The position numbers were made by a program, and so were the translations under genes. This document shows positions 23,014 through 34,507 of a stretch of DNA of 64,000 bases, piece by piece. The notes under the pieces are model-generated. The model had not been told where the DNA came from. It saw nothing but the letters and a program-made list of their open reading frames with translations, and did not search any database. How positions within the stretch are numbered: position 1 is the stretch's first letter; each line of letters starts with the position of its first letter. The DNA is from Desmodus rotundus. Lineage: Eukaryota; Chordata; Mammalia; Chiroptera; Phyllostomidae. The stretch lies in assembly GCF_022682495.2 (NCBI RefSeq), contig NC_071388.1, positions 82,771,073 to 82,835,072 on the forward strand, given 5' to 3'.

Positions 23014-23410
23014 CAGGGGTGTCCAACTGTCAGTCCATAGGTTGCATATAGCCCAGGATGGCTATGAATGCAGCCCAACACAAAATCATAAGTTTACTTA
23101 AAACATTAGTTTTAGTACTAAGTTTTAAACTATGTTTTATTACTTAGATATGTACATTTTGTATGTTAGTGATCACAACTTTGGGACCTGCTTAATGATT
23201 TTAAAAGATTATTAAAAGGATGCTACATAATTGAGGTTATTATGTGAGGACCATTTTGCTTATCTGTGGTGGCAGATATCACCAAAATTATGCACAGACC
23301 ATTTTTTAGCTCATCAGTTTTTGTTAGTGTTTGTGTATTTAATGTGAGGCCCAAGAAACTCTTCTTCTTCCTAGTGTGGCTAAGAGATAACAAAAGATTG
23401 GACAACCGTG
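23014..23410 (+). mobile_element. hAT transposon, non-autonomous, inserted in L1 ORF2
   Basis: The element begins CAGGGGTGTCCAAC and ends TTGGACAACCGTG, imperfect inverted repeats typical of hAT elements. The flanks GTTTAAAT (23,006-23,013) and GCTTAAAT (23,411-23,418) form an 8-bp duplication with one mismatch. Removing the element restores the L1 ORF2 reading from AATGGTTTAAATGCTCC. There is no transposase, although a short piece of TATGAATGCAGCCCAACAC-type hAT sequence is present. Confidence 0.88.
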
Positions 23411-24522
23411 GCTTAAATGCTCCAAACAAAAGACCTACGGTAGCTTAATAAATAAGAAAATAAGACCCATATATCCTGTTTCTAAGAGACCCACTTCAGA
23501 CCGAAAGATACACACAAACTAAAAGTAAAGAGATGGAAAAGACATTTCATGCAAATGGAAAGGTTAAAAGAGCTGGGATAGCAATACTTATATTCAACAA
23601 AATAGACTTTAAAACCAAGGCTATAGTAAGAGACAAAGAAGGGCACTACATAATGATCAAGGGAACACTCCAACAAGAGGATATAATCCTAGTAAGCATT
23701 TATGCATCCAACATAGGAACACCTAAATATGTAAAACAAATCTTGATGGTGATAGAGGGAGAGATGCACAGAAGAACAGTCATAGTAGGAGATTTTAACA
23801 CCCCTTTTACTTCAACGGATAGATCTTCCAGAATGAAATACAACAAAGAGATAGTGGCCTTAAATGATATACTAGATCAAACAGATTTAATCGATATCTT
23901 CAGACCATTTTACCCTAAAACAGCAGAATATACATACTTTTCAAGTGAACCTGAAACATTTTCTAGGACAGACCACATGTTAGGACACAAAACAAGTATC
24001 AATAAATTTAAGAGGATTGAAATCATATCAAGCATCTTCTCAGACTGTAATGCTGTGAAACTAGAAATCAATCACCAAAAAAAAAAAAAAACCCACTGAA
24101 AAATACACAAAGACACAGAAGCTAAATAACATGTTATTAAACAATGAATGGATCAACAACGAGATCAAGAACAAAATCAAAACATATCTTGAAACAAATA
24201 AAAATAACACAACATTCCAAAATCCATGGGACACTAAGAAAGCAAATGTAACAGGGAAATTTATACTGTTACAGGCTTGTCTCAAGGAAAATTCAAATAA
24301 ACAATCTAACTTTACACTTCAGAGAACCTGAAAAAGAACAACAAACAAAACCCAAAGTGAGCAGAAGGAAGGAAATAATTTAGATCAGAGGAGAAATAAA
24401 GAAAACAGGGTTTTAAAAAAATGATACAAAAGGTCAGTGAATCCAAGAGCTGGTTCTCTGAAAAGATAAACAAGATTGAAAGACTTTTGACCTGACACAT
24501 CAAAAATAAAAGAAAAAGAAAA

Positions 24523-24546
24523 AAGAGAGAGAGAGAGAGAGAGAGG
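24523..24546 (+). repeat. GA microsatellite within L1
   Basis: About 11 GA units interrupt the ORF2 linker region. Probably expanded after insertion. Confidence 0.85.
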
Positions 24547-27500
24547 ATCCAAGTAAATAACATCAGAAATGAAAGAGAAAAATTAACAGCTGACACCACA
24601 GAAATACAAAGGATTGTAAGAAAATACTATGAACAATATATGCCAACAAACTGGACAGCATGGATGAAATGGGAAAATTCCTAGAAACAAAAAATCTTCA
24701 AAAACTAAATCAGGAAGAATCAGAACATCTGAATAGATAGATTACAGCTAGTGAAATTGAGGCAGTAATCAAAGAACTCCCAATAAACCAAAGCCTTGGA
24801 CTGGATGGCCTCACAGGTGAACTATGCCAAATATTCCAAGAAGAAACAGTACCTCTTCTTCTCAAACTATTTCAAAAATTTCAAGAGGAGGAAAATCCCC
24901 AGCTTCATTTTATGAGGCCAAATAATGTCTTAATTACAAAGCCACTCCAAGAAAATCCAATTATAAGCCAATATCCCTGATGAACATAAATGCTAAAATT
25001 CTCAACAAAATATTAGCAGACCTAACCAAAAATATCATGCACCATGATCAAGTGGGTTTTATCCTGAGAATTCAAGGTTGATAAAACATTCACAAATCAA
25101 TAAATGTGATTCACCACATAAACAAAATGAAAGATAAAAACTACATGATAGTATCATAGATACAGAAAAATCATTTGACATAATCGAACCACCCATTTAT
25201 GATAAAAAATCTCAGCAAAGTGGGATAGAGGGAAAATACCTAAACATAATAAAGGGCATATATCACAAGCCCACTGCCAGCATCACACTCAATGGGCGAA
25301 AGCTACAAGTGTTTCCCCTCAAGATCAGGAATAAGACATGGATGTCGACTGTCACCTCTCTTATTCAGTGTAGTACTGTAAGTCCTAGACACAGCAATCA
25401 GACACAAAGAAGAAATAAAATGCATCCAAATGGAAAAGAAGAAGTCAGACTGTCTTTATCTGCAGATGTCATGATACTGTACATAGAGAACCCAAAGATC
25501 CCACCAAGAAGCTACTAGAAAATGAACTCAACAAAGTAACAGGATACAAAGTTAATATCCAGAAATCAGTTGCATTTTTATATGCTAATAACCAACTAAC
25601 AGAAAGGGAAATTAAAGATACAATCCCATTCACAATTGATTCAAAAAGAATAAAATACCTAGGAGTAAATCTAACCAAGGATGTAAAAGACCTGCACTCA
25701 GAAAATTATAAGACTGAAGAAACAGAACAAGATACAAATAAGTGGAAGCACATGCCATGTTCATGGATAGGAAGAATTAATATCATTAAAATGTTTATCC
25801 TACCCAAATCTATCTGTATATTCAACACAATTCCTATGAAGATTCCAATGTTGTAATTCAAAGAACTAGAACAAATATTTCTAAAATTTATATGGAATCA
25901 CAAAAGGCCCTGGATAGCAACAGTGATCCTCAGAAAGAGCATAGCTGGAGGGATCAGGCTACTTAATATTGAACTATACTATAAGGCCGGTATAATCAAA
26001 ACAGCATGGTACTGGCATAAAAACAGACACATAAATCAATGCAATAAAGTAGAGAGCCTAGAAATAAACCCACACTTCTTTAGTCAGTTAATATTCAACA
26101 GAATAAGCATACACATACAAGGGGATAAAGATAGTTTATTCAATACATTCTGTTGGGAAAATTGGACAGATATGTGCAGAAAAATGAAACTAGACCACCC
26201 TCTTATACCACATGCAAGAATAAATTCAAAATGGATTAAAGACTCAGATGTTATAGTAGAATCTTCAAAAATCCTAGAAGAAAACATAGGTACTAAAAAA
26301 TCAAAGACATGGCTTTTAGCAATATTTTATTTGATATATCTTCTCAGGCAAGGGAAACAAAAGAAAAAAAAATAAGCAAATGATACTACACTACACTAAA
26401 ATGCTTTTGCACAGCAATGGAAACCATGAACAAAATAAAGACGACCCATGGAATGGAAGAGTATATTCACTGACACACCTGATAAACAGTTAATATCCAA
26501 AATTTATATAGAATTTATAAAAGTCAACACTAAAAAAAGCAAACAATCCAATTAAAAAGAGGGCAAAGGACCTGAATAGACAATTTTCCAAAGAGAATGT
26601 ACAGATGGCAAATGGACATATGAAAAGATTCTCAACATCACTAATATCAGAGACATGCAAATCTTACAAATGGCATCAGAATAACCAGAATAACATGTCG
26701 CCTGACACCTGTCAGAATGGCTGTCATCAATAAAGCAACAAATAATAAGTACTGGAGAGGATGTGGAGAAAGGGAAACCCTTCTGTACATTTGGTGGGAA
26801 TGAGGATTGGTGCAGCCACTCTGGAAAGCAGTATGGTGATACCTCAAAAAACTAAAAATAGATATGACTTTTGACCCAGTGATCCCATTTCTAGGAACAT
26901 ATCCTAAAAACCCAAAACACTAATTTGAAAGAACATAATCACCCCTATTTTCATTGCAGCATTATTTACAATTGCCACGATCTGGAAGTGGCCCAAGTGT
27001 CCATCAGCAGATGAGTGGATAAAACAACTATGGGACATTTACACAATGGGATACTACTCAGACATTAAAAAGGAAATTTTACCCTTTGTATCAGCATGGA
27101 AGGATCTGGAAACACTCTGGTAAGTGAAATAATCCAGTCAGAAAAGGACAAACACCATGTCATTTTACTCTTATGTGGAATCTAAAGAACAAACTGAACT
27201 ACCAGCGAAATAGAGACAGACTCATAGATGGAGAGAATGATGACAGCATCTGGGGAAAGTAGGAGGACAGCATTGAGGTGTTAGGAGGCAGAGGGATTGA
27301 GCAAGAAGAAAAAGGACCCACGGACATGGACAACAGGGTGGTGATTGCAGGGGGAGGGGGCTATAAGTAGGATAAGTGGTAATGGAAAATATACAATTAA
27401 AAAAACAGGTAGAAAAAAAGAATGTAAAATTTGTTATAGTAGATGATTACATATATATGTCCTCTTGGGAAAACTCAACAAATTAAAAAATCATGCATCT

Positions 27501-27889
27501 TATTTTGTAATAAAAGGAAATCCATTAAATATTGCTGACTCACCCCTGAACTTGACTCATATCTAAGTACATACTCAACATTTTCACTTGAAACTGATAG
27601 GCAACTCATACCCAATATACTAAAAATCAATTGCTCCCACCCCTTAAGAAAATTGTTCTAGCAACCTTATGCCTCATTCAGTAAATGGCAGTTCTATTGT
27701 TTTAGTTTTCAGGTTAAAATGTTAATAAGTGCGTATTGATTCGTATCTCTTATATACTGCACCCGCCTCATTGGACAGTTCTTACTACTTCCTCTGCAGA
27801 TATTCTGGCCCAAGTCACGGCCAGTTTTTCTCTTATCACGTGTAGGCTCCCAACTTCTATCTTTGACTTTTTGCTACTTTTTTTCTTAA

Positions 27890-28215
27890 TAGAGTAGCAG
27901 AGTTATCTTTTCTAAAGTATGTTAAATCATACATTGTTTTCTGCTCAACACCATCCAATAGCATCCATCTAAATAAAAAGGAAGGAGAAAGGAGGTTTTT
28001 AACATATACTTTCAAAACCCTGCATGTTATGTACCTCTGTTTCCCTGAAGTTACCTGCTTATTTAGTTCAACTTGCACTTGTCTTTTAACCTTTTCTACA
28101 TGTGAAAGAAAGCTGTCACTTTCAGGACTTGGCATAAATACTCTTTCCTCCAATGACTAGAGTGCACATAGTAGGTTCCAAATCACTATTTGCTAAAATG
28201 ATGAATGAATAAAAA
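27890..28215 (+). mobile_element. L2 relic
   Basis: The order of the L2 3' end is recognisable: CTGCTCAACACCATCCAATAGC near 27,942, GTGCACATAGTAGGTTCC near 28,163 and a GATGAATGAATAAA tail near 28,200. An ancient, non-LTR fossil. Confidence 0.65.
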
Positions 28216-28239
28216 TGCCTCTTGTATCCTATTGTTTTC

Positions 28240-28420
28240 CATTTAGTTTCATGCATAAGCATCATTAGCCCTCAGGAGTTAAACTGGCACAAATGCCAGC
28301 TCTGCAAGTACCTGCTGCTTGTTCGACCTAATTAGCATTACTTACAAAGGAAATGTAGAGCACCCCTATGCAAGTGTAAAGAAAGCATTAATCAACCGGA
28401 GTGCAAAGCTTAAAAGGAGA
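28240..28420. other. Candidate conserved non-coding block
   Basis: Unique sequence with a homeobox-type core (CTAATTAGCATTAC at 28,329-28,342) and no repeat identity. Conservation is guessed from motif content only. Confidence 0.25.
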
Positions 28421-28799
28421 CAGTAACAGAACCTACTTCCCCACTCCTTTAATTATTCTAGCAGTCACACACAAAGAGAATGATGAGAGAGTAGCTGCCA
28501 TGATTCTGTCCCAAGGAAGTCATTCTTTCTCCCATTTTCTCCCAGGTTTCTGGCACCTCAATCCTATCCAATTTCTCCCCCCACCTATGCATCTAAATAA
28601 ATCATCCTATATCCTAATGAAGTGAACTTAGTCACTCTAGAGGGAAACATGCCTTCATTCTAAAATTTTAAAGCTTGGCTTGTATCATTACAATGAAAAT
28701 AAAACCTTTTTCAGTATCTTATTACCATGAAAAGGGAGCAGCCATGGGCCAAAAACAGTATAATAATGACAACTCAAGCATCTGAACACATTAAGACCA

Positions 28800-29300
28800 A
28801 TTTTACCTCTTTAACTTCTTACCTTCTGGTTCTCTCAGTCATTAATTTGCTTAATAATAGCAGTAAGGTACAATTTTCAAAAAGGATAAATGTATGATTT
28901 ACACAAATGTAAAATGAACACTTGTCGAGGATTTTAGTAAACTCATTACTTTATGAGCGAGCCAGTAGTCATTAAAACCAGTTCAAATGAGAGTTTAATT
29001 ACAGAGATTTCTATTCTCAACAGGACAAAATTCATTTGCATCATTATGAACAAGAATCATCTGCATAGCCGTCGACATTTCTATTTTCCACATGTGAACA
29101 TCTATCTCCAGTTGTTCGATCGCTAGTCTCAGACGTAGTTACTGATACCCATGGAATCCCATTATCGCCAGTGAGTTCGCTAAACAATGCAAGCATGTCA
29201 CTGAAAAGACACCAGAGTTCTACTTTGCCCATTTTCAAGTCATTAGCAATTTTTCCTGACATTAAAAAAAGGAATTGCCTAACTGAACTATAATAACATT
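28800..29300. promoter_or_regulatory. Candidate enhancer or exon-containing conserved block
   Basis: This unique block combines an octamer ATTTGCAT (29,034-29,041), a TTTAATTA homeobox core (28,994-29,001), and a CpG-bearing 219-bp interval (29,044-29,262) with about seven CpGs in a CpG-poor neighbourhood. That interval is open on the minus strand as a 72-codon frame whose 5' side carries a splice-acceptor-like TTTTTTTAATGTCAG (29,255-29,269 reversed). No domain or gene is recognised. It could be a last coding exon of an unknown minus-strand gene, a non-coding conserved element, or chance. Confidence 0.35.
29044..29262 (-). other. Possible minus-strand exon, 72 codons, product unknown
   Basis: Starting from ATG at 29,260-29,262 the frame reads 72 residues and stops at TAA. 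The composition looks protein-like: a hydrophobic central part (LWCLFSDMLALFSELTG), then a polar S/T/D-rich tail ending DDSCS. A strong acceptor-like sequence overlaps the start, so translation might instead enter by splicing with the ATG fortuitous. No homologous family is recognised, no promoter or second exon is found, and the length is within chance. Function is not assigned. Confidence 0.2.
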
Positions 29301-29897
29301 TAAAAATAAGTTGTACTGAGAAGTCTCCTAAACAGTGAAATGGTTTATTATATCAAAACAACAGTCTGTACATATTTTTCTCTCAAATCTTTGACTCATG
29401 ACTTAAAAATTTACTCTCCAGAGGACTGATTTTAAATAAATAAATACATAAATAAATAAATAAACATTCCAACTCTATTGCTGCAGTGAAGCCATCATTT
29501 GTCATTAGAGGGGGACTGGGAAAATGGTGAAAAAGCAACAAGAAAAAAGGCTCTAGTAATGCTTTATTTACATTTATTGTTTTCCATTTTTCATTTTCAT
29601 GTGTCTGTATCCTAAGTGCTCCTGCTGGCCAAGGAAAGGCTCTTCCCTCCTTGGCAAAAGAGAACCCGTTGCACAATGCCAAGTACATTGTATAATGCTC
29701 TTCTTACAGTTGCCCTAGGACACATAAACGTAAGTGTCTCCATTCTTAAGAGATTGCTCTTTCAATATTTTACATACGGTTGCCAATTACTACTTGGATT
29801 TTATTGTTTTTTATGCTCTCGAATCAAGAAATGTTTAGAATTTTATGTATACTTTACAGGCCTTCTCACCCCAATATCTTATGGAATGTTTTCATTT
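29301..29897. other. Unique sequence with a TAAA simple repeat
   Basis: AAATAAATAAATACATAAATAAAT occupies about 29,434-29,465. Otherwise no recognised feature. Confidence 0.5.
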
Positions 29898-30018
29898 AAG
29901 ATAGATGATAAATAGATAAATGATAAATTAGATATAGATAGATAAATAGATAGATAGATACAGATGAATAGATGATAAATAGATAGATATAGACCGATAG
30001 ACAATAGGTAGATGATAG
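29898..30018 (+). repeat. GATA/GATAAA tetranucleotide microsatellite
   Basis: Interrupted runs of TAGA/GATA units over about 120 bases (perfect run TAGATAGATAGATA at about 29,949-29,962). Probably polymorphic. GATA-factor sites are formed incidentally. Confidence 0.9.
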
Positions 30019-32747
30019 AATAAAAATTTAATCATTTCAAAAATTGGAAATGGGTTGACCTATAACTCCACCACCACAGCCAACATCAACAAAGTGACAT
30101 GAGATTTGTATTAATAGCACGACAAATAATCATGATTTATAAACCCTTCTTAACATGTGATATTCAGTAGAAAATTAGCCAGAATGAATGTGTAAAACTA
30201 GCTAAGCCCACTCTCATTTTCCTGTTGCACCTTTCCAAATTCAGCCGCCCTCTTTCTATGTTATACTCTCTCAGGGGCAAATTCACATCGTCTATTGCCC
30301 TATGAACATTTTCCTTTGTGTAACATGTGTCTCCATGATTTTTTCCTACTTTAGTTGGGTATAATGAAAATGATATATTATGGTTCATATAAATCTACAA
30401 CAAAAAAATCTGTACTAGCATCAAAAGCCAGTTTGTTCTGATGACATTAGTTCTATTTTTTTATGAACCTAACATCTTACTGATTTTATTTTGCTTTTAG
30501 TTTTTCAATTGTATGCTTGTGTTTAGTTGTCTTATGACAAAATTACCATTTCAATTTAATACTGAGAAGTTTTCTATGATTAAATAAATATTAAATGCAT
30601 CATCATTTATATGTCAAAAATCCATGATGATAATAAATATTTAAATATGAGAAACCACCTTTAAAGTGTTATTTATGTTTACAAACACACATTCTCATGT
30701 AAATAAAAACAGATGTCCACAGAATGTTGAGACTCCTCAACTGTGAATGTCAATGACTGTAAAATCTATATTTATACTTTCCATATAAAAATAAAAGGCA
30801 TATATGGTTAAAACCTAAGATCATTAAACCTGACAAAGTTATCTATCCTCACAGTACCTAATGTAAAAATATTGATCACTGATATGAGAGACAGAGAAGG
30901 CAAAACAATCAACAAGAATAAAAATAATCAAGATTTTTCAAGGATCTGTCTTTATAAATTGCTTACCAGTAAAAGAATCAAATGTGACATTTTTGAGGAG
31001 ATGAAGAACTAAGTTCAGTTTGAGGACCGGCATTTGTAAGACAATAGGTAATAGAAAATCAAGATATTATGATCCAAAAGCAATGATTAAAACCGTTTTA
31101 GTGTGTTTGCTAGTTTTGCAAAAGACATTTTGTACCTTACTGACCATAGTGTAGAAATTCACCCCATAAATGTACTATTGTTTATGTAAATGTGTATACT
31201 GGTAAAAAAAAAAAAGGTCAGTTTTACTAATTAAAACATTTGGCTTAGTGAGTAGCAATTTTATTACTGTAAGCTGTGAGTCATTGTCCTTTGCACTTAA
31301 ATAATATCCAAGTGAAATGTAATGCAGTGCTTTTACTGGACTCTGTGTCAATGTATATTATATTTGTTTTGATGATATTTGAATTAAAAAATATAACAAT
31401 AGATACAAAGCACTTATAACTTTTTAACAAAACAAATTATAAACTAAATACAAATGATTTTTAAAAACCAATTTAATTCACTGACACATTAATATTATTT
31501 AATGTGATAAATATTTAATGTTACAGATTTTTTTTCTTGGAACCAACTCTGCCACTGATAATTTGAAGTTTAAAAATAAAATGAGTCTAGATTTACTCTG
31601 ATTCTTCATGTTTTACTTTAGTAAAATTAAGCCAGAAATTACTATTAAAATAACCTGATAAATTTCCCATTCCTATACTGTGCAAAATATTGTGAATAAC
31701 TAGAAGGCATATTTGCTGTGTCAGGATAATTCCACTTTAATTTTAGTGAAAATTCTTCCTGTGAGCAACTCTCAATGTCTAATTTTAACAAGATATCTCT
31801 GAAAACTCTTTCATTCACTTGAAGAATAATTTAGTTTTATGGGTTTACCAAAATATACATTAAGTGGGTTATATCCTATATTCATATAATCAGAAACATT
31901 TATGTATTCATTGTGTATTGACCAAATACTTATTGCTAATAAATTTCACAAGTTGTTATTAAAGAAATATGAACATATTACTTTTTCACAATATGAATAT
32001 AGCACTGATGATCATAGAATAGTTTCTTTTAAATTTGTTATACTTTTTATGTTCAAAATCTATTTCTCCAAAAATATGATGCTTTGGCATATTGAATATT
32101 TTAAGTTAAAGGAATTTAAGAAACAGAAGGTAAAGATTCTAGGAACCACCTCTTCTCCTGTGAAGCAGGTCTTAAGACCCTTACATGAGAGAGGGACTCC
32201 CTATGCCCAGAAGCAATAAGCATCCTTAGCCACAAAGATGGGGCATATGCTGAGAGGAGACTGAATGAAAAGGCCTTGCTAAGTTTCCTCCAGTTGACTA
32301 CTCTTTGCTTATACCTTTTCTCCTATCATGATTTTCCATGATTTTCTACTTTTCATCAAACCTAGGGTACAGGTAAAAAATAATCAAACTTAAGCATTTC
32401 TTTGTTTCCTTATGAAAGTTCCCATGTCACATAAAGTTATATTAATAAAAAGAAAGCTTTTTCTTGTTGCTCTGTTTTTGCCACTTTAATTTGCAAACTT
32501 ATTCAAGTATCTTAGGAGGGTAAAGGAAAATTTTTTCCTCCCCTATGTACCCCTTTTCCTAGATATGATATGGTAGCTTAGGTTTTCTACTTTTTTTCTT
32601 GATTTGAATTACTGAACTAAGTATAATTACATAGAGGGTCATTGGTCCTATACAGGATGCAAAAATGATGGTAATCATCAGAGTAAAGCATGGACAGTAA
32701 TGATTTAATATGTATTAAATAAATTTATTTTATAAGAATATAAATAG
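30019..32747. other. Mostly unique AT-rich sequence
   Basis: No gene recognised over 2.7 kb. A possible LTR-like stretch at about 32,120-32,480 (GC-richer segment followed by AATAAAAAG near 32,444) is not strong enough to call. Confidence 0.4.
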
Positions 32748-33860
32748 AGGTAAAAGTGAAGGCTATGCAAAGAGAAATAAAGGAAAATGTACAGGGAACT
32801 AAGAGTTAAGGTAAGTAAACCAGGACTCAGGTCAAGAGTGGAACAGAAGGGAGAAATAAATACTCAACCAGAACAGAATAAAGAAACAAGAATTCAAAAA
32901 ACTGAGGAGATTCTTAGGAACCTCCAGGACAACTTTAAACGTTCCAACATCCAAATCATAGGGGTGCAAGAAGGAGAAGAGGAAGAGCAAGAAAATGAAA
33001 ACTTATTTGAAAACATTATGAAGGAAAACTTCCCTAATCTAGCAAAGGAAACAGACTTCTAGGAAGTCCAGGAAGCTCAGAAAGTCCCAAAGAAGTTGGA
33101 CCTAAGGAAGCACACACCAAGGCACATCATAATTACATTACCCAAGATTAAGGAGGAGAACATCTTAAAAGCAGTAAGAGAAAAGGATACAGTTACCTAC
33201 AAAGGAGTTCCCATAAGACTATCAGTTGATTTCTCAAAAGAAAGTTTGCGTGCAGAAAAGGGCTAGAAAAAAATATTCAAAGTCATGAAAAGCAAGGACC
33301 TATATCCAAGATTACTCTATCCAGCAAAGCTATCATTTAGAATGGAAGGGCAAATGAAGTGCTTCCCAGATAAGGTAAAGTTAAAGGAGTTCATCATCAT
33401 CAAGGCTTTTTTAATGAAACGTTAAAGGGATTTATCTAAGAAAAAGAAGAAGACCAAAACCATGGACAATAAAATGACAACAAACTCACAACTATCAACA
33501 ACTGAACCTAAGAAAAAACAACAACAAAAACAGAAATGAACTAAGCAAACAACTAGAACAGGAACAGATTCACAGAAATGGAGATCACATGGAGAGTTAT
33601 AAGCAGGGAGGGGGATAGAATGGTGGAAAATGTACAGGGAATAAGTTGCATAAATGATAGGTACAAAATGGACAGGGGGAGGTTAAGAATAGCATAGGAA
33701 ATGGAGAAGCCAAAGAACTTATATGTATGACCCATGGACATGAGCTAAGGTGGGGGGATGCTGGTGGGGGGGTGGTACAGGGCAGAGGAGAATAAAGGGG
33801 AGAAAAAATGGGACAACTATAATAGAATAATCAATAAAATATAAAAATTAAAAAATACAC
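32748..33860 (+). mobile_element. ORF1-only L1 derivative (half-L1 / HAL1-like), copy 2, decayed
   Basis: The sequence aligns with copy 1 (1,169-2,978) from its ORF1 coiled-coil region (GGAAAATGTACAGGGAAC at about 32,781) through the RRM, the C-terminal domain and the 3' UTR, and ends in an AATCAATAAAATATAAAA tail near 33,827. As in copy 1, ORF1 passes directly into the 3' UTR with no ORF2. It is 5' truncated. It retains the 138 bp absent from copy 1 (between about 33,150 and 33,290). Stops such as TAG at 33,060 and in GGGCTAGAAA at 33,261 kill the frame, so it is older or unconstrained. Confidence 0.83.
32787..33450 (+). pseudogene. ORF1 pseudogene of the half-L1 copy 2
   Basis: Residues corresponding to RRM strand 1 (NIQIIGVQEGEEEE) are open in the first part (to 33,062). 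Beyond a stop, the same frame family continues with ITLPKIKEENILKAVREKD, then VDFSKESL, and YPAKLSFRMEG (near 33,316), so it shows the complete C-terminal domain that copy 1 lacks. It is an RNA-binding ORF1 remnant with no function expected. The open segment is at most about 91 codons. Confidence 0.75.
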
Positions 33861-34189
33861 AAAAATATATGTTATTGATCATCATTGGAATATAATGAAA
33901 ACTTTTATAAATTATTGTAGAGAACTTACTAACCTCAGAAAAATATGTTTAAATATCCCCAGCTGCCCAAAATATCCAGTTAGAGAAAGATTCCTATGAG
34001 GTAATTTTACATGGAGACAGATTAGTCTCATATGAGTTACCATACTGAATTGCTGACAGTTGGTGAATAGGTGAAGAGCACAAGATACCAGCTAAAAAGT
34101 AAAATTATTTGAATTTAGAATGGAGAGCAATATGTGTTGCAGAAGAATCTCTGGTAAGTTGGGGGTAGCGTTAGAATTTAAGGCATGTA
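33861..34189. other. Unique or unrecognised sequence
   Basis: No recognised feature. Confidence 0.4.
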
Positions 34190-34473
34190 GAAGATAGTAC
34201 ACCGCCATGCTGTGGCAGGCACACTGGTGTGTCGCAAGAATTTTAATACATGCAATGTCTGCCTATTTAGTCAGGGGCGCTGACTACTTTTTTCTTAAGA
34301 CTGTCAATATGAAAATGGCAATAGCCAACACAACAATAGCTGTCTGGTGAGAATGAATAAAATTATACCTATTTTTTGTCAGATCAACAAAAATATATTT
34401 TTGGTGTGCCACAGAATTTTAGTAATTAGTTTGTGTGCCAAGAGATGAAAAAGGTTGAAAATAGCTGCAGTAG

Positions 34474-34476
<3 letters not shown>
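34190..34476 (-). mobile_element. hAT-like non-autonomous relic
   Basis: On the minus strand it begins with CAGCTATTTTCAACCTTTTTC and carries GTGTGCCA/GGCACAC-type sub-terminal sequences at both ends (34,214-34,235 and 34,397-34,441). Such CAGC..TTCAACC ends are typical of hAT elements. The second terminal repeat is not clear, so the far end may be truncated or decayed. No coding sequence. Confidence 0.55.

Positions 34477-34504
<28 letters not shown>
34477..34504 (+). repeat. Poly(A) tract
   Basis: A run of 28 As abuts the hAT relic. It might be the tail of a lost retroposon or simple expansion. No retroposon body is visible beside it. Confidence 0.85.

Positions 34505-34507
<3 letters not shown>

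Larger units (their letters stand above)
22975..27190 (+). pseudogene. L1 ORF2 pseudogene (endonuclease / reverse transcriptase)
   Basis: Endonuclease part: the AP-endonuclease-like domain starts near 22,990 (LNANGLN, split by the hAT element), with a 188-codon open stretch at 23,533-24,099 that retains IVGDFNTP and the FSRTDHMLGHK segment. Reverse transcriptase part: recognisable from about 24,600 to 25,900. The YXDD-type box, normally FADD in L1, reads SADV at 25,459-25,470, so the second catalytic aspartate is lost. The C-terminal region (about 26,640-27,190) includes the CYS-poor tail with GYYSDIKKEILPF near 27,049. Multiple frameshifts and stops occur. In a live L1 this protein nicks DNA and reverse-transcribes the element RNA. 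This copy cannot. Confidence 0.87.
21540..27411 (+). mobile_element. Near-complete L1, sense, inactive
   Basis: The element is about 5.9 kb: 5' UTR (to about 22,065), broken ORF1 (22,070-22,925), broken ORF2 (22,975-27,190), 3' UTR ending in a G-rich patch (27,340-27,361) and an A-rich tail near 27,411. The 5' UTR segment 21,600-21,740 aligns in order with the reversed L1 at 42,340-42,470 (AGAAAGATGGCTTC-like and CTCAGGCAGAGC). It is interrupted by a hAT element at 23,014-23,410. No target duplication was found by eye. The exact 5' end is uncertain and could start upstream of 21,540. Confidence 0.88.

Noticed and set aside
23533..24099. 188-codon plus-strand open frame
   Set aside because: It is a surviving stretch of the L1 ORF2 endonuclease, not a separate gene. 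Annotated as part of the pseudogene.
29898..30018. CRISPR-like regular repeats
   Set aside because: The repeats are a GATA microsatellite in a mammalian genome, with no spacers.
32120..32480. Possible LTR
   Set aside because: Only a GC-richer patch and an AATAAAAAG are visible. No TG/CA ends or target duplication were found.
34477..34504. Poly(A) tail of a retroposon
   Set aside because: No retroposon body adjoins the 28-A run on its left beyond the hAT relic, so it is reported only as a simple repeat.
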